DNA of 5,488 bases, from assembly GCA_029237755.1 (NCBI GenBank), contig JAQZBT010000061.1, positions 1 through 5,488 on the forward strand, in the 5' to 3' direction. How positions within the stretch are numbered: position 1 is the stretch's first letter; every line of letters begins with the position of its first letter. The position numbers and the translations under genes were made by a program. Of the stretch, positions 1 to 5,341 are shown in pieces. Source of the DNA: Candidatus Saccharimonadota bacterium (GTDB lineage Bacteria > Patescibacteriota > Saccharimonadia > UBA4664). Under the pieces are notes generated by a model. It was not told the origin of the DNA, searched no databases, and was given only the letters and a program-made list of their open reading frames with translations.

Positions 1-64
1 CCAGATAGCGCGGTTCGGGTTCCTTGCCGCGGAGTTTGACGAGCTTATCGAGTAGTTTGGCCAT
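1..64 (-). CDS. 5' end of an unidentified protein gene, cut by the window edge
   Basis: An ATG at 62-64 opens a frame with no stop to the window edge, giving 21 residues that begin MAKLLDKLVKLRGKEPEPRY. The N-terminus is basic with a short amphipathic leucine pattern and then a charged Lys/Glu/Pro stretch; no family can be recognised from this much. A good promoter-like pair lies just upstream and would give a leader of about 14 nt. A weak purine stretch (AAGAG) sits about 7 nt before the start. The gene lies 90 nt beyond the end of the membrane-protein operon on the same strand, so it could also be reached by read-through, but its own promoter suggests a separate unit. Confidence 0.6.
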   Translation of the reverse strand, partial: MAKLLDKLVKLRGKEPEPRYL

Positions 65-84
65 GGATATACTCTTACAACGTA

Positions 85-112
85 ATTGTAACGCTTATGC
101 CTGCCCAATCAA
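85..112 (-). promoter_or_regulatory. Sigma70-type promoter for the left-edge gene
   Basis: Minus-strand -35 TTGATT (107-112), a 16 bp spacer and -10 TACAAT (85-90). Transcription would begin near 78. The 90 nt between the last operon gene and this start codon show no convincing terminator, so this promoter may be embedded in a longer read-through transcript. Confidence 0.5.
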
Positions 113-154
113 AACGGTCGCAGCAGTACCTACTCCGCAGCCAATCGGTCTGCA

Positions 155-403
155 TTAAAAACGCTTGGGCACCCGGTTGCCGCTGGCGTCGGGCAGCTCT
201 TCGAATTGCGGCTGCTCGCCGGCGCTCAGTTGCCGGACCTGGTTTTTGAGGCTCTTATTGTTGCCGGTAAGTTCGTAGTTGGACGATTTGAGAGCGTCGG
301 TGTGCGACATCAGCAGTGAACCCAATGTAAGCTCAATCGTCACCAGGATAACTATCAGTATCCAGAGGGGAAAGGCGCGCTTGAGTGGGGCAGAGTGGTT
401 CAT
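155..403 (-). CDS. Small single-pass membrane protein with short coiled coil (operon gene 5)
   Basis: The product has 82 residues. A short N-terminus with Lys8 and Arg9 precedes a hydrophobic helix (about 11-32). A polar Asn/Leu-rich helical segment (33-62, including ELTGNNKSLKNQVRQL) and a 20-residue tail follow. The basic N-terminus predicts N-in, C-out topology. The post-membrane segment aligns with that of the preceding gene (ELTENNESLRRQL), so the two look like tandem duplicates; this copy has lost the Pro/Thr/Ser tail and has no globular domain. Its ATG overlaps the previous stop in an ATGA junction, implying coupled translation. The layout (one helix then coiled coil) resembles FtsL/FtsB-type division proteins, but that is only a resemblance of shape. 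Function unknown. Confidence 0.75.
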   Translation of the reverse strand: MNHSAPLKRAFPLWILIVILVTIELTLGSLLMSHTDALKSSNYELTGNNKSLKNQVRQLSAGEQPQFEELPDASGNRVPKRF

Positions 404-693
404 CGGGGGCTGGTGGTTGGGCTCGGTGAAGGCGTCGGTGTGGCGGTGGCGGCAGGTGTGGGAGTTGGAGTGGGTGTAGCGCTGGCGGACGGGCTGGGGC
501 TCGGGGAGCCGGCCGATTCGCGGGCCTCAAGCAGCTGCCGGCGCAGGCTTTCATTGTTCTCGGTCAGCTCCTCGTTGGTCCGGTTGAGCTCGTCGGCCTT
601 CGACACGATCATGAAGAAGGCGATGGCGCCGCCGATGACCAGGGCCGCTATGACCGTCCAGAGCAGAGTAATTAGTTTGCGGTTATCTCGCAT
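400..693 (-). CDS. Single-pass membrane protein with coiled coil and Pro/Thr/Ser-rich tail (operon gene 4)
   Basis: The product has 97 residues. A charged N-terminus (MRDNRK) leads into a membrane helix (about 7-30), a charged heptad-like segment (31-60, ELNRTNEELTENNESL) and a low-complexity tail of alternating Pro with Ser/Thr/Ala (61-97) that runs to the stop. There is no domain after the linker, although in the first operon gene a similar linker leads to an SH3 domain. It is either a stalk or spacer protein or a paralogue that lost its outer domain. The start lies 12 nt after the previous stop with AGGAG only 1 nt before the ATG; the end overlaps the next gene by 4 bases. An open frame on the opposite strand here is a by-product of the repetitive linker codons. 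Confidence 0.75.
   Translation of the reverse strand: MRDNRKLITLLWTVIAALVIGGAIAFFMIVSKADELNRTNEELTENNESLRRQLLEARESAGSPSPSPSASATPTPTPTPAATATPTPSPSPTTSPR
403..507. repeat. Low-complexity repeat encoding the Pro/Thr/Ser tail
   Basis: Imperfect short-period repeats of the kind ggcgt/gggtgt on the plus strand encode residues 63-97 of operon gene 4. A comparable tract occurs in operon gene 1. Such tracts are prone to length change by slippage or recombination; this is inference, since only one copy of the locus is visible. Confidence 0.5.
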
Positions 694-705
694 ACTCCTA
701 GCTTA

Positions 706-1317
706 CTACTGTTCCGTTATTGTTTTCAGTGCAGTGACGACTTGGGGCGTGGTTTCTGCGACCGCAGCGATAGCGGCCTTGTCGGTGCAGGGGTTCTTGT
801 CGATAGGCAGATAGAAGTACTCATAACTACCGGCTGTAGCCATCTTGCTGGCTTTGGCGGCTCCGGCGGGTAGCGGTGTGCCCTTGGGGTAGCGGAAGAG
901 TGCCCCGAGGATGCCAGCGCCGGCACAGGGGTACTTGTCGGAGAGGGTCTTGGTGGTGAGGTTGAGAATGCCGGAGGCGGGCGGGCTCTCGGCGTATGTC
1001 AGGTCGGTGAGAGTATTCGAAATGGTGAATTTGATACCGAAATCTTTGACCATCATGGTCTTGGTGTTACTGGAGGCTCCGCTGCCTGTGCCCGTCGAGG
1101 CGCCGCCCGGACTGACGTCACCGGTAGAGTCTGAGACGCCGAGAGTGTCGCCGCCACCGGAACCGCCGCTGTTGCGGATAGAGATGAGGTCTGACTCGAG
1201 CTGGGTCTTCTCTTCCAGGGCGGTCTGGTACTGATTCCAGAGCACGAAACAACCGATCGCGCCCGCGAGAGTAACGACGGTGAGCAGAATAGAGAGGGTG
1301 ACAGTTGAGCGTCTCAT
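706..1317 (-). CDS. Membrane-anchored protein with coiled coil, Gly/Ser linker and a two-cysteine outer domain (operon gene 3)
   Basis: The product has 203 residues. MRR then a membrane helix (about 5-27), a short charged helical segment (28-48), a Gly/Ser/Thr-rich linker (50-84) and a C-terminal domain (about 89-203). The domain aligns with that of operon gene 2: FTISNTLTDLTY, a KYPCAGAGILGAL segment with Cys131, an AGSYEYFY strand, then NPCTDK with Cys177 and a helical end. The two cysteines match those of gene 2 and could form a disulfide outside the membrane. I do not recognise the domain. A third cysteine, Cys23, lies in the membrane helix; the preceding AIG is a poor lipobox, so a lipoprotein is unlikely. 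The start overlaps the gene 2 stop in ATGA; the stop is TAG. Confidence 0.8.
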   Translation of the reverse strand: MRRSTVTLSILLTVVTLAGAIGCFVLWNQYQTALEEKTQLESDLISIRNSGGSGGGDTLGVSDSTGDVSPGGASTGTGSGASSNTKTMMVKDFGIKFTISNTLTDLTYAESPPASGILNLTTKTLSDKYPCAGAGILGALFRYPKGTPLPAGAAKASKMATAGSYEYFYLPIDKNPCTDKAAIAAVAETTPQVVTALKTITEQ

Positions 1318-1910
1318 GGAGTAATCGTGGGCAAAGCCTGGTTCTTTAAGGCAGCGATGGCGGCGGCGATATCGTTACGGCCGTCCTGGTCAGTGACGCA
1401 GGTGAAGGACGGGCGTTGGTAGGTATAGGTGTAGGCGCCCACGGTCTTGGTGAAGGGTGCGTTGGGGTCGACGCGGGTGGAGGGCCGGACGCTGCGGCTG
1501 GGAGACGGCGAAGCGCTCTTGGCCGGGGTGCGGACCAGCGTGCCGAGGGCGCCGGCTTTGCAGGAGGTGTATTTGGCGAGAAGTCTTTCGGTGGTGAATC
1601 CAGGTATGGTCCGGCCGTTGTATTTGACCTCTCCGTAGACCAGATCTGTGATGGGCTCGGCGACTGTAAGTGTGACGTCGTAGAGCGATAGCCGGACGCT
1701 CGCCTGGCCGGCGACCTTCTTGGGAGGAGGACTGTAGGTCGGTGCGGGCAGGACTTTGACGGAAGTGCTGGGTGCGGGCGTCGGTGTGGGCTCAACCACC
1801 AGCCGGTCGGCTTGAGCGAAGTTCATCTCCGAGATCACGAACAGGCCCACGAGCCAGCCGAAGCTGATGCCGGACAGGGTGATGATGGTGAACTTCAGTG
1901 GACTGGGCAT
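1314..1910 (-). CDS. Membrane-anchored protein with Pro-rich linker and a two-cysteine outer domain (operon gene 2)
   Basis: The product has 198 residues. A short N-terminus precedes a membrane helix (about 7-27). A Pro/Thr/Ser-rich linker follows (40-64) with no clear coiled coil, then a domain (about 71-198) shared with operon gene 3: LTVAEPITDLVYGE, LAKYTSCKAGALGTLVR with Cys117, VGAYTYTYQ, FTC with Cys171, and an Ala-rich helix near the C-terminus. A Ser/Pro/Arg-rich insertion (about 133-150) splits the domain between the two cysteine motifs and is absent in gene 3. A location outside the membrane and a Cys117-Cys171 disulfide are inferred. AAGGAG lies over the preceding stop codon, 3 nt before the ATG. 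The stop is TGA within an ATGA overlap. Function unknown. Confidence 0.8.
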   Translation of the reverse strand: MPSPLKFTIITLSGISFGWLVGLFVISEMNFAQADRLVVEPTPTPAPSTSVKVLPAPTYSPPPKKVAGQASVRLSLYDVTLTVAEPITDLVYGEVKYNGRTIPGFTTERLLAKYTSCKAGALGTLVRTPAKSASPSPSRSVRPSTRVDPNAPFTKTVGAYTYTYQRPSFTCVTDQDGRNDIAAAIAALKNQALPTITP

Positions 1911-1913
1911 GGG

Positions 1914-1919
1914 CTCCTT
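1914..1919 (-). promoter_or_regulatory. Shine-Dalgarno site overlapping the upstream stop codon
   Basis: AAGGAG on the minus strand shares bases with the TAA stop of operon gene 1 and lies only 3 nt before the ATG of gene 2. The spacer is shorter than the usual 5-9 nt. The arrangement suggests reinitiation by ribosomes finishing gene 1. Confidence 0.5.
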
Positions 1920-2403
1920 ATATTTTGAGGGCGTTGTTTACGATGTAGCCGTTCTGGCCGTCAACGGTGACCGGATAGTACGAACCGGACAATTCGCCGC
2001 GGATGGTCACGACCGTTCCGACCGGCACCTTAGCGGATCGAACGGCGGCCGCGGACGAGTTCGGCGCCGACCGCAGGGTGGCGGCTATCGTGACGGTGCC
2101 GGACTTGGTGGCAGCTCCCGCCACCGTGGGCGTGGGAGTCGGACTTGGGCTGGCACTGGGAGTGGGCGTAGCGCTCGGTGTAGGCGTTGGCTCACCCCCC
2201 AGGGCGGCAATGGTCTTCTTGTCTTGATCCACCTGATAGCGCAGGTCTGTAATTTCACCCTTGAGCAGCTTGCGTTCCTGCTCCATGCGTTGGTACTGGG
2301 CCATGTTGAGATAAGCCGATGCTCCGAACCCAATTCCGAGCACTACGGCGATAACTATCGGAAGGTTGATACCACGCGGCAGCACGGCTGAAATAGGCTC
2401 CAC
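1918..2403 (-). CDS. Membrane-anchored protein with coiled coil and bacterial SH3 domain (operon gene 1)
   Basis: The product has 161 residues. A membrane helix (about 12-32) is followed by a charged coiled-coil-like segment (35-69), a Pro/Thr/Ser linker (72-93) and a C-terminal SH3b-type domain (about 100-161). The domain shows the usual sequence marks: LRSAPNSS at its start, VPVGTVVTIRGE in the middle, and YYPVTVDGQNGYIVNNAL at the end, like the family's final Trp/Tyr-x-V...G-x-x-G-Y-V pattern. SH3b domains commonly bind cell-wall peptides, so a wall-contacting envelope protein is likely. The start is GTG: an in-frame TAA lies two codons upstream and the membrane helix begins at residue 12; GTG at codon 7 is a less likely alternative. 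It is the first gene of the five-gene operon. Confidence 0.8.
   Translation of the reverse strand: MEPISAVLPRGINLPIVIAVVLGIGFGASAYLNMAQYQRMEQERKLLKGEITDLRYQVDQDKKTIAALGGEPTPTPSATPTPSASPSPTPTPTVAGAATKSGTVTIAATLRSAPNSSAAAVRSAKVPVGTVVTIRGELSGSYYPVTVDGQNGYIVNNALKI
2125..2190. repeat. Low-complexity repeat encoding the Pro/Thr/Ser linker
   Basis: Short imperfect repeats encode residues 72-93 of operon gene 1 as alternating Pro with Thr, Ser or Ala. The tract resembles that of operon gene 4, including a shared gtagcgct core on the plus strand. Confidence 0.45.
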
Positions 2404-2442
2404 CCCTTATCTGAAATGCAGTGTAACAAACTTAAGCTTCAG

Positions 2443-2451
2443 ATTGTACCA
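2443..2451 (-). promoter_or_regulatory. Extended -10 promoter of the membrane-protein operon
   Basis: The minus strand reads TGGTACAAT, an extended -10 (TG-N-TACAAT). No good -35 is visible at 16-18 bp, which fits an extended -10 promoter. Transcription would begin near 2436, giving a leader of about 33 nt before the GTG start. It abuts the -35 of the plus-strand RNA promoter. Confidence 0.45.
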
Positions 2452-2480
2452 TTGCTTATTTTTGCGAAATGTGTTTTAAT
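2452..2480 (+). promoter_or_regulatory. Promoter for the plus-strand structured RNA
   Basis: TTGCTT (2452-2457), a 17 bp spacer and TTTAAT (2475-2480, five of six matches to the -10 consensus). A start about 7 nt downstream falls at G2487, exactly where the RNA's 5'/3' closing helix begins. That coincidence supports both calls, though the -35 is weak on its own. Confidence 0.5.
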
Positions 2481-2486
2481 GCATAA

Positions 2487-2911
2487 GTTCTATGTGGTAC
2501 CCCGCGCTTCGGGGGAAATGTACGCAAATTCCAGTTGGGACGACGGATGTCGTTCCTGGCGCTTTCTGCGCTTAAGACATCCTCGTGACCCCGCCAGTAT
2601 TTGAGATCAGCCTTCGGGCCCTCAGATGCTTGCCGTCACTACCCTCCCAACTGCCTGCACGTATGGTGCTGGCAGATCGCCGAGAAATCTCGCGCGTTAC
2701 TCTCACCAGCACCGTTCGGCTTATGAGTATATCTTCCTACAAGGGGCGGATAACGAGTGTTGGAGAGTTCTGCGTAATGGACTTTCACGGCAGCAATGCC
2801 ACTACCCCCGGGGCCCCAAAACCCTGGTCTGTACTTCCGGACCTCGGTCCGATCGCATAGGATGCAAGGCCGCGCTTCAAAGCAATTTTGAAGCCGGCCT
2901 GTTCCCTTTTT
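2487..2911 (+). ncRNA. Structured non-coding RNA of unknown class, about 380 nt plus terminator
   Basis: No convincing reading frame exists here. Positions 2487-2498 pair with 2852-2863 in 12 consecutive pairs, four of them G-U, joining the two ends. Inside are 2500-2504/2510-2514; 2532-2540/2645-2653; 2541-2551/2576-2585 with one bulge; 2559-2562/2568-2571; 2596-2605/2621-2630 (10 pairs, two G-U) capped by a GCC-UUCG-GGC hairpin; 2654-2672; 2678-2696; 2698-2702/2725-2729; 2759-2788; 2789-2800 with a GCAA (GNRA) loop; and 2838-2851, adjacent to the closing helix. G-U pairs and the UUCG and GNRA loops work only on the plus strand. Size and closed ends recall RNase P RNA, but its conserved GGAAAGUCC-like and ACAGAA...GGCUUA elements are not visible; no tRNA-like end (tmRNA) or SRP core was found. 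Function unknown. Confidence 0.7.
2867..2911 (+). terminator. Intrinsic terminator of the structured RNA
   Basis: AGGCCG (2867-2872) pairs with CGGCCT (2895-2900), and after one bulged C, GCTTCAAA (2874-2881) pairs with TTTGAAGC (2887-2894), leaving a 5-nt loop. The 14-pair stem is followed by TGTTCCC and five T (2907-2911). The T-run is on the plus strand only. The Nudix gene ends 18 nt away on the other strand; there the same hairpin lacks a T-tract and could at most stabilise the mRNA end. Confidence 0.75.
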
Positions 2912-2917
2912 AGGGCA

Positions 2918-3415
2918 TTATTTCTTGAGATACTGACGGGCCCAGCCGAGTATGACCGATTCGTCCAGATCCGGACGTTCGGGAAAACGCTCAGCTTGGC
3001 GCGCCATGATCTCAGCGGCCTTATTGAAGGTCAGCCAGACCAGCTTCGACTCCCCTTCCGGGCCGGATTGGCGCAACGACGCGTCGACCGACACGAACCG
3101 CGCGAGGAAAGAGGGCAGGGCCTTGTTGAGCAGGCGGTCTTTCACTTTGAAGTCCAGCGTGTGGGTGCCAAGGTAGGCGATGATCTTGCCTGTCACGCCC
3201 CACTCTTCTTTGAGGCCGCGGGCGGCCGCTTGCTCGAGCGGTTCGTCGTTGTTCACGGTCTCATGCATCAAGCTGTAAAGGTCGTCGCCCCAGACCGACT
3301 TAGCCCAATAGTGCATAGCAATGTCACCCCGGTCGTTGAGCAGAACGACGGTGGCAGATAGATGGGCCGGCCAGCGAGGAGTGGCTTTGTAGAGGCTGGA
3401 GTCGTCGGCGCTCAT
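2918..3415 (-). CDS. Nudix-family hydrolase with a non-standard Nudix box
   Basis: The product has 165 residues. Strands at the start (LSATVVLLNDRGDIAMHYWA) and the Nudix box region fit the family, which hydrolyses nucleoside diphosphates linked to other groups with Mg2+ or Mn2+. The box is E52-x5-E58-x7-R66-G67-L68-x-E70-E71-x-G73-V74. The usual first Gly is Glu52 and the Glu after the Arg (REUxEExGU) is Gly67; the core pair Glu70-Glu71 is kept. RGLxEE-type boxes occur in some Nudix proteins, so activity is possible with altered metal binding or substrate. The ATG begins 3 nt after the alaS stop (TAAGCCATG) with no Shine-Dalgarno, so translation is likely coupled to alaS. The substrate cannot be told; a house-cleaning role is a guess. 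Confidence 0.85.
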   Translation of the reverse strand: MSADDSSLYKATPRWPAHLSATVVLLNDRGDIAMHYWAKSVWGDDLYSLMHETVNNDEPLEQAAARGLKEEWGVTGKIIAYLGTHTLDFKVKDRLLNKALPSFLARFVSVDASLRQSGPEGESKLVWLTFNKAAEIMARQAERFPERPDLDESVILGWARQYLKK

Positions 3416-3418
3416 GGC

Positions 3419-5305
3419 TTACTCGAGTACGGCTTTGATACGCCGGACGCCGGCCGAGCTGGCCTCTTCTTTTTTGATCTTGTAGCGCTTGCCGCCTTCA
3501 CCAAGTGCGCCGGTGTGCGCGACATGGGGACCGCCGCAGATTTCCTTGGAGACCCACTCCCCGTCCGGGTCGCCGGCGGTGTAGACCTTAACGGTCTCGC
3601 CGTATTTGTCGCCGAACGCGCCGAGGGCGCCCTCTTTGAAGGCCTGCTCGGTCGGGACCTCGCGGAAGCCCATCGGCCAGTCCTGGTCGATGTACTCGTT
3701 GACGATGTCTTCCACCTGCTTGATCTGCTCCGGAGTCATCTTCTCAGGGTGAGAGAAGTCGAAACGGAGGCGCTCAGGGGTGATGTTGGAGCCGCGCTGG
3801 ATGACGTGATCGCCCAAGACCATGCGCAGTGCCTTATAGCCGAGGTGAGTGGCGGTGTGGTATTTGATCGAGATGTCGGAGTGGTCGGCCAGGCCGCCCT
3901 TGAATTGGCCAACGGTGGCGGTGCGGGAGCGGTCCTTTTGCTCGGTCAGGAGCTTGTCGAAGTCGGTGCGCCAGTCTTGATCGATCTCAACCTTCTTCTC
4001 GTGGGCTTCTTCGAGGGAGAGCTCGGGCGGGAAGCCGTAGGTGTCGAAGAGCAGGAAAATGGTCTCACCGGTAAGCTTGGCTCCGGCCAGTTTGTTGAAC
4101 TCCTTAACGCCGCGTTCGAGTGTGCGGCGGAACTGCTTCTCCTCCTGGACCAACACGTTGATGATTTCAGTTTCGCGGGCTTCGAGCTCCGGGAAGTCAG
4201 AGCGGTAGAGCTCGGAGATGACGGGCACGACCAGCTCGAGGAAGTCTTCGTTGAGATCGAGGGCGAGAGCCTGGCGGATGGCGCGGCGGATGAAGCGGCG
4301 CATGACGTAGCCTTGGGCGGTATTCGATGGGACGACGCCGTCGACGGCGAGCCAGGTGGCAGCGCGCAGGTGGTCGGCGATGACACGCATGGCGACGGGG
4401 TTTTGGTCGTAGGTGAAGCCGGAGAGTTCTTCGAGTTTGCGGATGATCGGCCAGAGCAGGCTGATCTTGAACATGTCGGCGTCGCCGATGGCGGCGGCAG
4501 CAATGCGCTCGAGGCCGGCGCCGAAGTCGACGTTCTTCTTGGGCAGCGGATCGAATCCGCCGTCGTCGCGCTTGATGAACTGCATGAAGACCGAGTTGCC
4601 GATCTCGAGGAAGCGGCCGCAGTCGCAGTTGGGGTGGCAATGCTTTCCCCACTTGGTGTCGTGCTCAATGTGAGTAAATTCGTAGAAGACCTCGGAGTCG
4701 GGGCCGCCGATCTCGCCAATGGGCATGTTTTCGGGCTTGCCGGCGCGCGACCACCAGTTCTTGGAGGCGTCGTAGAAGAAGATGCGCTCGCCGGGCTTGA
4801 TGCCGCGATCGTAGCCGTCCTCTTCGGAGCCAATCTCGGCCACCTTGGCGTCGATGCCCTTGTCTTTGAATAGTCCCTCCCAAATGTCGGCCGAATCGGT
4901 GTCCTTGGGAATATCGTTTTTCTTATCGCCAATGAAGGCGGTGACGTAGAGGCGCTCGGGGTCGAGACCGACAGTGCCCGTCAGGAATTCCCAGAACCAC
5001 GGCAGCTGCTCGGCTTTGAAGTAGTCGCCGAGTGACCAGTTGCCGAGCATTTCGAAGAGAGTGGTGTGGCGGTTGTCGCCGACTTCGTCGATATCTTCGG
5101 CGCGGAAGCAGGTCTGCGAGTCGACCAGGCGGGTGCCTTGGGGGTGTTCCTGGCCCATCAAATAAGGCACCAGGGGCTGCATGCCGGAACCGGTAAACAG
5201 AGTGGTGGCGTCTTCTTTGGGCACCAGGTTGGCGCGAGGAATAACGGCGTGGCCGCGGTCGGCGAAGAATTTGAGGTAGGCGGAGCGAATTTCGTTGGCT
5301 GTCAT
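3419..5305 (-). CDS. alaS: Alanyl-tRNA synthetase, compact form
   Basis: The product has 628 residues and charges tRNA-Ala with alanine using ATP in the cytoplasm. Class II motifs are clear: motif 1 (RGH...LVP...LFTGSGM, 17-42), motif 2 (FRAEDIDEVGDNRH...FEMLGNWSLGDYF, 67-96) and motif 3 (GAGLER, 262-267). The tRNA-recognition part includes RVIADHLRAATW and SNTAQGYVMRRFIRRA. The editing site that clears mischarged Ser/Gly has HTATH (483-487) and CGGPH (590-594; usually CGGTH). Only about 60 residues separate FDTYGFP (420) from the HxxxH motif, so the beta-barrel half of the editing domain seems absent, and the protein ends soon after the editing site without the C-Ala domain (E. coli: about 875 residues). 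The ATG at 5305 is chosen because homology begins there; an upstream in-frame ATG would run through the terminator. Confidence 0.95.
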   Translation of the reverse strand: MTANEIRSAYLKFFADRGHAVIPRANLVPKEDATTLFTGSGMQPLVPYLMGQEHPQGTRLVDSQTCFRAEDIDEVGDNRHTTLFEMLGNWSLGDYFKAEQLPWFWEFLTGTVGLDPERLYVTAFIGDKKNDIPKDTDSADIWEGLFKDKGIDAKVAEIGSEEDGYDRGIKPGERIFFYDASKNWWSRAGKPENMPIGEIGGPDSEVFYEFTHIEHDTKWGKHCHPNCDCGRFLEIGNSVFMQFIKRDDGGFDPLPKKNVDFGAGLERIAAAAIGDADMFKISLLWPIIRKLEELSGFTYDQNPVAMRVIADHLRAATWLAVDGVVPSNTAQGYVMRRFIRRAIRQALALDLNEDFLELVVPVISELYRSDFPELEARETEIINVLVQEEKQFRRTLERGVKEFNKLAGAKLTGETIFLLFDTYGFPPELSLEEAHEKKVEIDQDWRTDFDKLLTEQKDRSRTATVGQFKGGLADHSDISIKYHTATHLGYKALRMVLGDHVIQRGSNITPERLRFDFSHPEKMTPEQIKQVEDIVNEYIDQDWPMGFREVPTEQAFKEGALGAFGDKYGETVKVYTAGDPDGEWVSKEICGGPHVAHTGALGEGGKRYKIKKEEASSAGVRRIKAVLE

Positions 5306-5312
5306 GAAGACT

Positions 5313-5341
5313 ATTCTAACGGAAGTCAACCGGTTCGCCAA
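5313..5341 (-). promoter_or_regulatory. Promoter of alaS, predicting a leaderless mRNA
   Basis: Minus-strand -35 TTGGCG (5336-5341), a 17 bp spacer and -10 TAGAAT (5313-5318). Transcription would start at about 5305-5307, at or next to the ATG. No Shine-Dalgarno is present before the start, which agrees with a leaderless transcript. The -35 overlaps the T-tract of the upstream gene's terminator. Confidence 0.5.

Noticed and set aside
65..154. Terminator after operon gene 5
   Set aside because: Only short, poorly matched inverted repeats (AGTA/TACT with a 2-nt gap) and no stem followed by a T-run.
395..814. Open plus-strand frame of 139 codons beginning with a Val/Gly repeat
   Set aside because: Produced by reading the Pro/Thr/Ser linker codons backwards; it spans the junction between operon genes 3 and 4.
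1245..1260. Lipoprotein signal in operon gene 3 (Cys23)
   Set aside because: The residues before Cys23 (AIG) are a weak lipobox and the hydrophobic segment continues past the cysteine, as in a membrane anchor.
2487..2866. RNase P RNA, tmRNA or SRP RNA
   Set aside because: Size and closing helix fit RNase P, but the conserved GGAAAGUCC-like and ACAGAA...GGCUUA segments are missing on both strands. GGCTTAT at 2718-2724 and GTGAAAGTCC on the minus strand near 2780 are isolated partial matches. No T-loop or acceptor end for tmRNA; GTCCGGAAG on the minus strand lacks the rest of the SRP core.
2585..2913. Two overlapping plus-strand frames of 91 and 95 codons in the gene-free region
   Set aside because: Compositionally unlike proteins, no motif, and they cover the RNA helices and terminator.
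3362..4873. Long open frame of 503 codons on the plus strand opposite alaS
   Set aside because: It is the antisense shadow of alaS: Asp/Glu/Val/Ala-rich, no recognisable domain, while the minus-strand frame has all AlaRS motifs.
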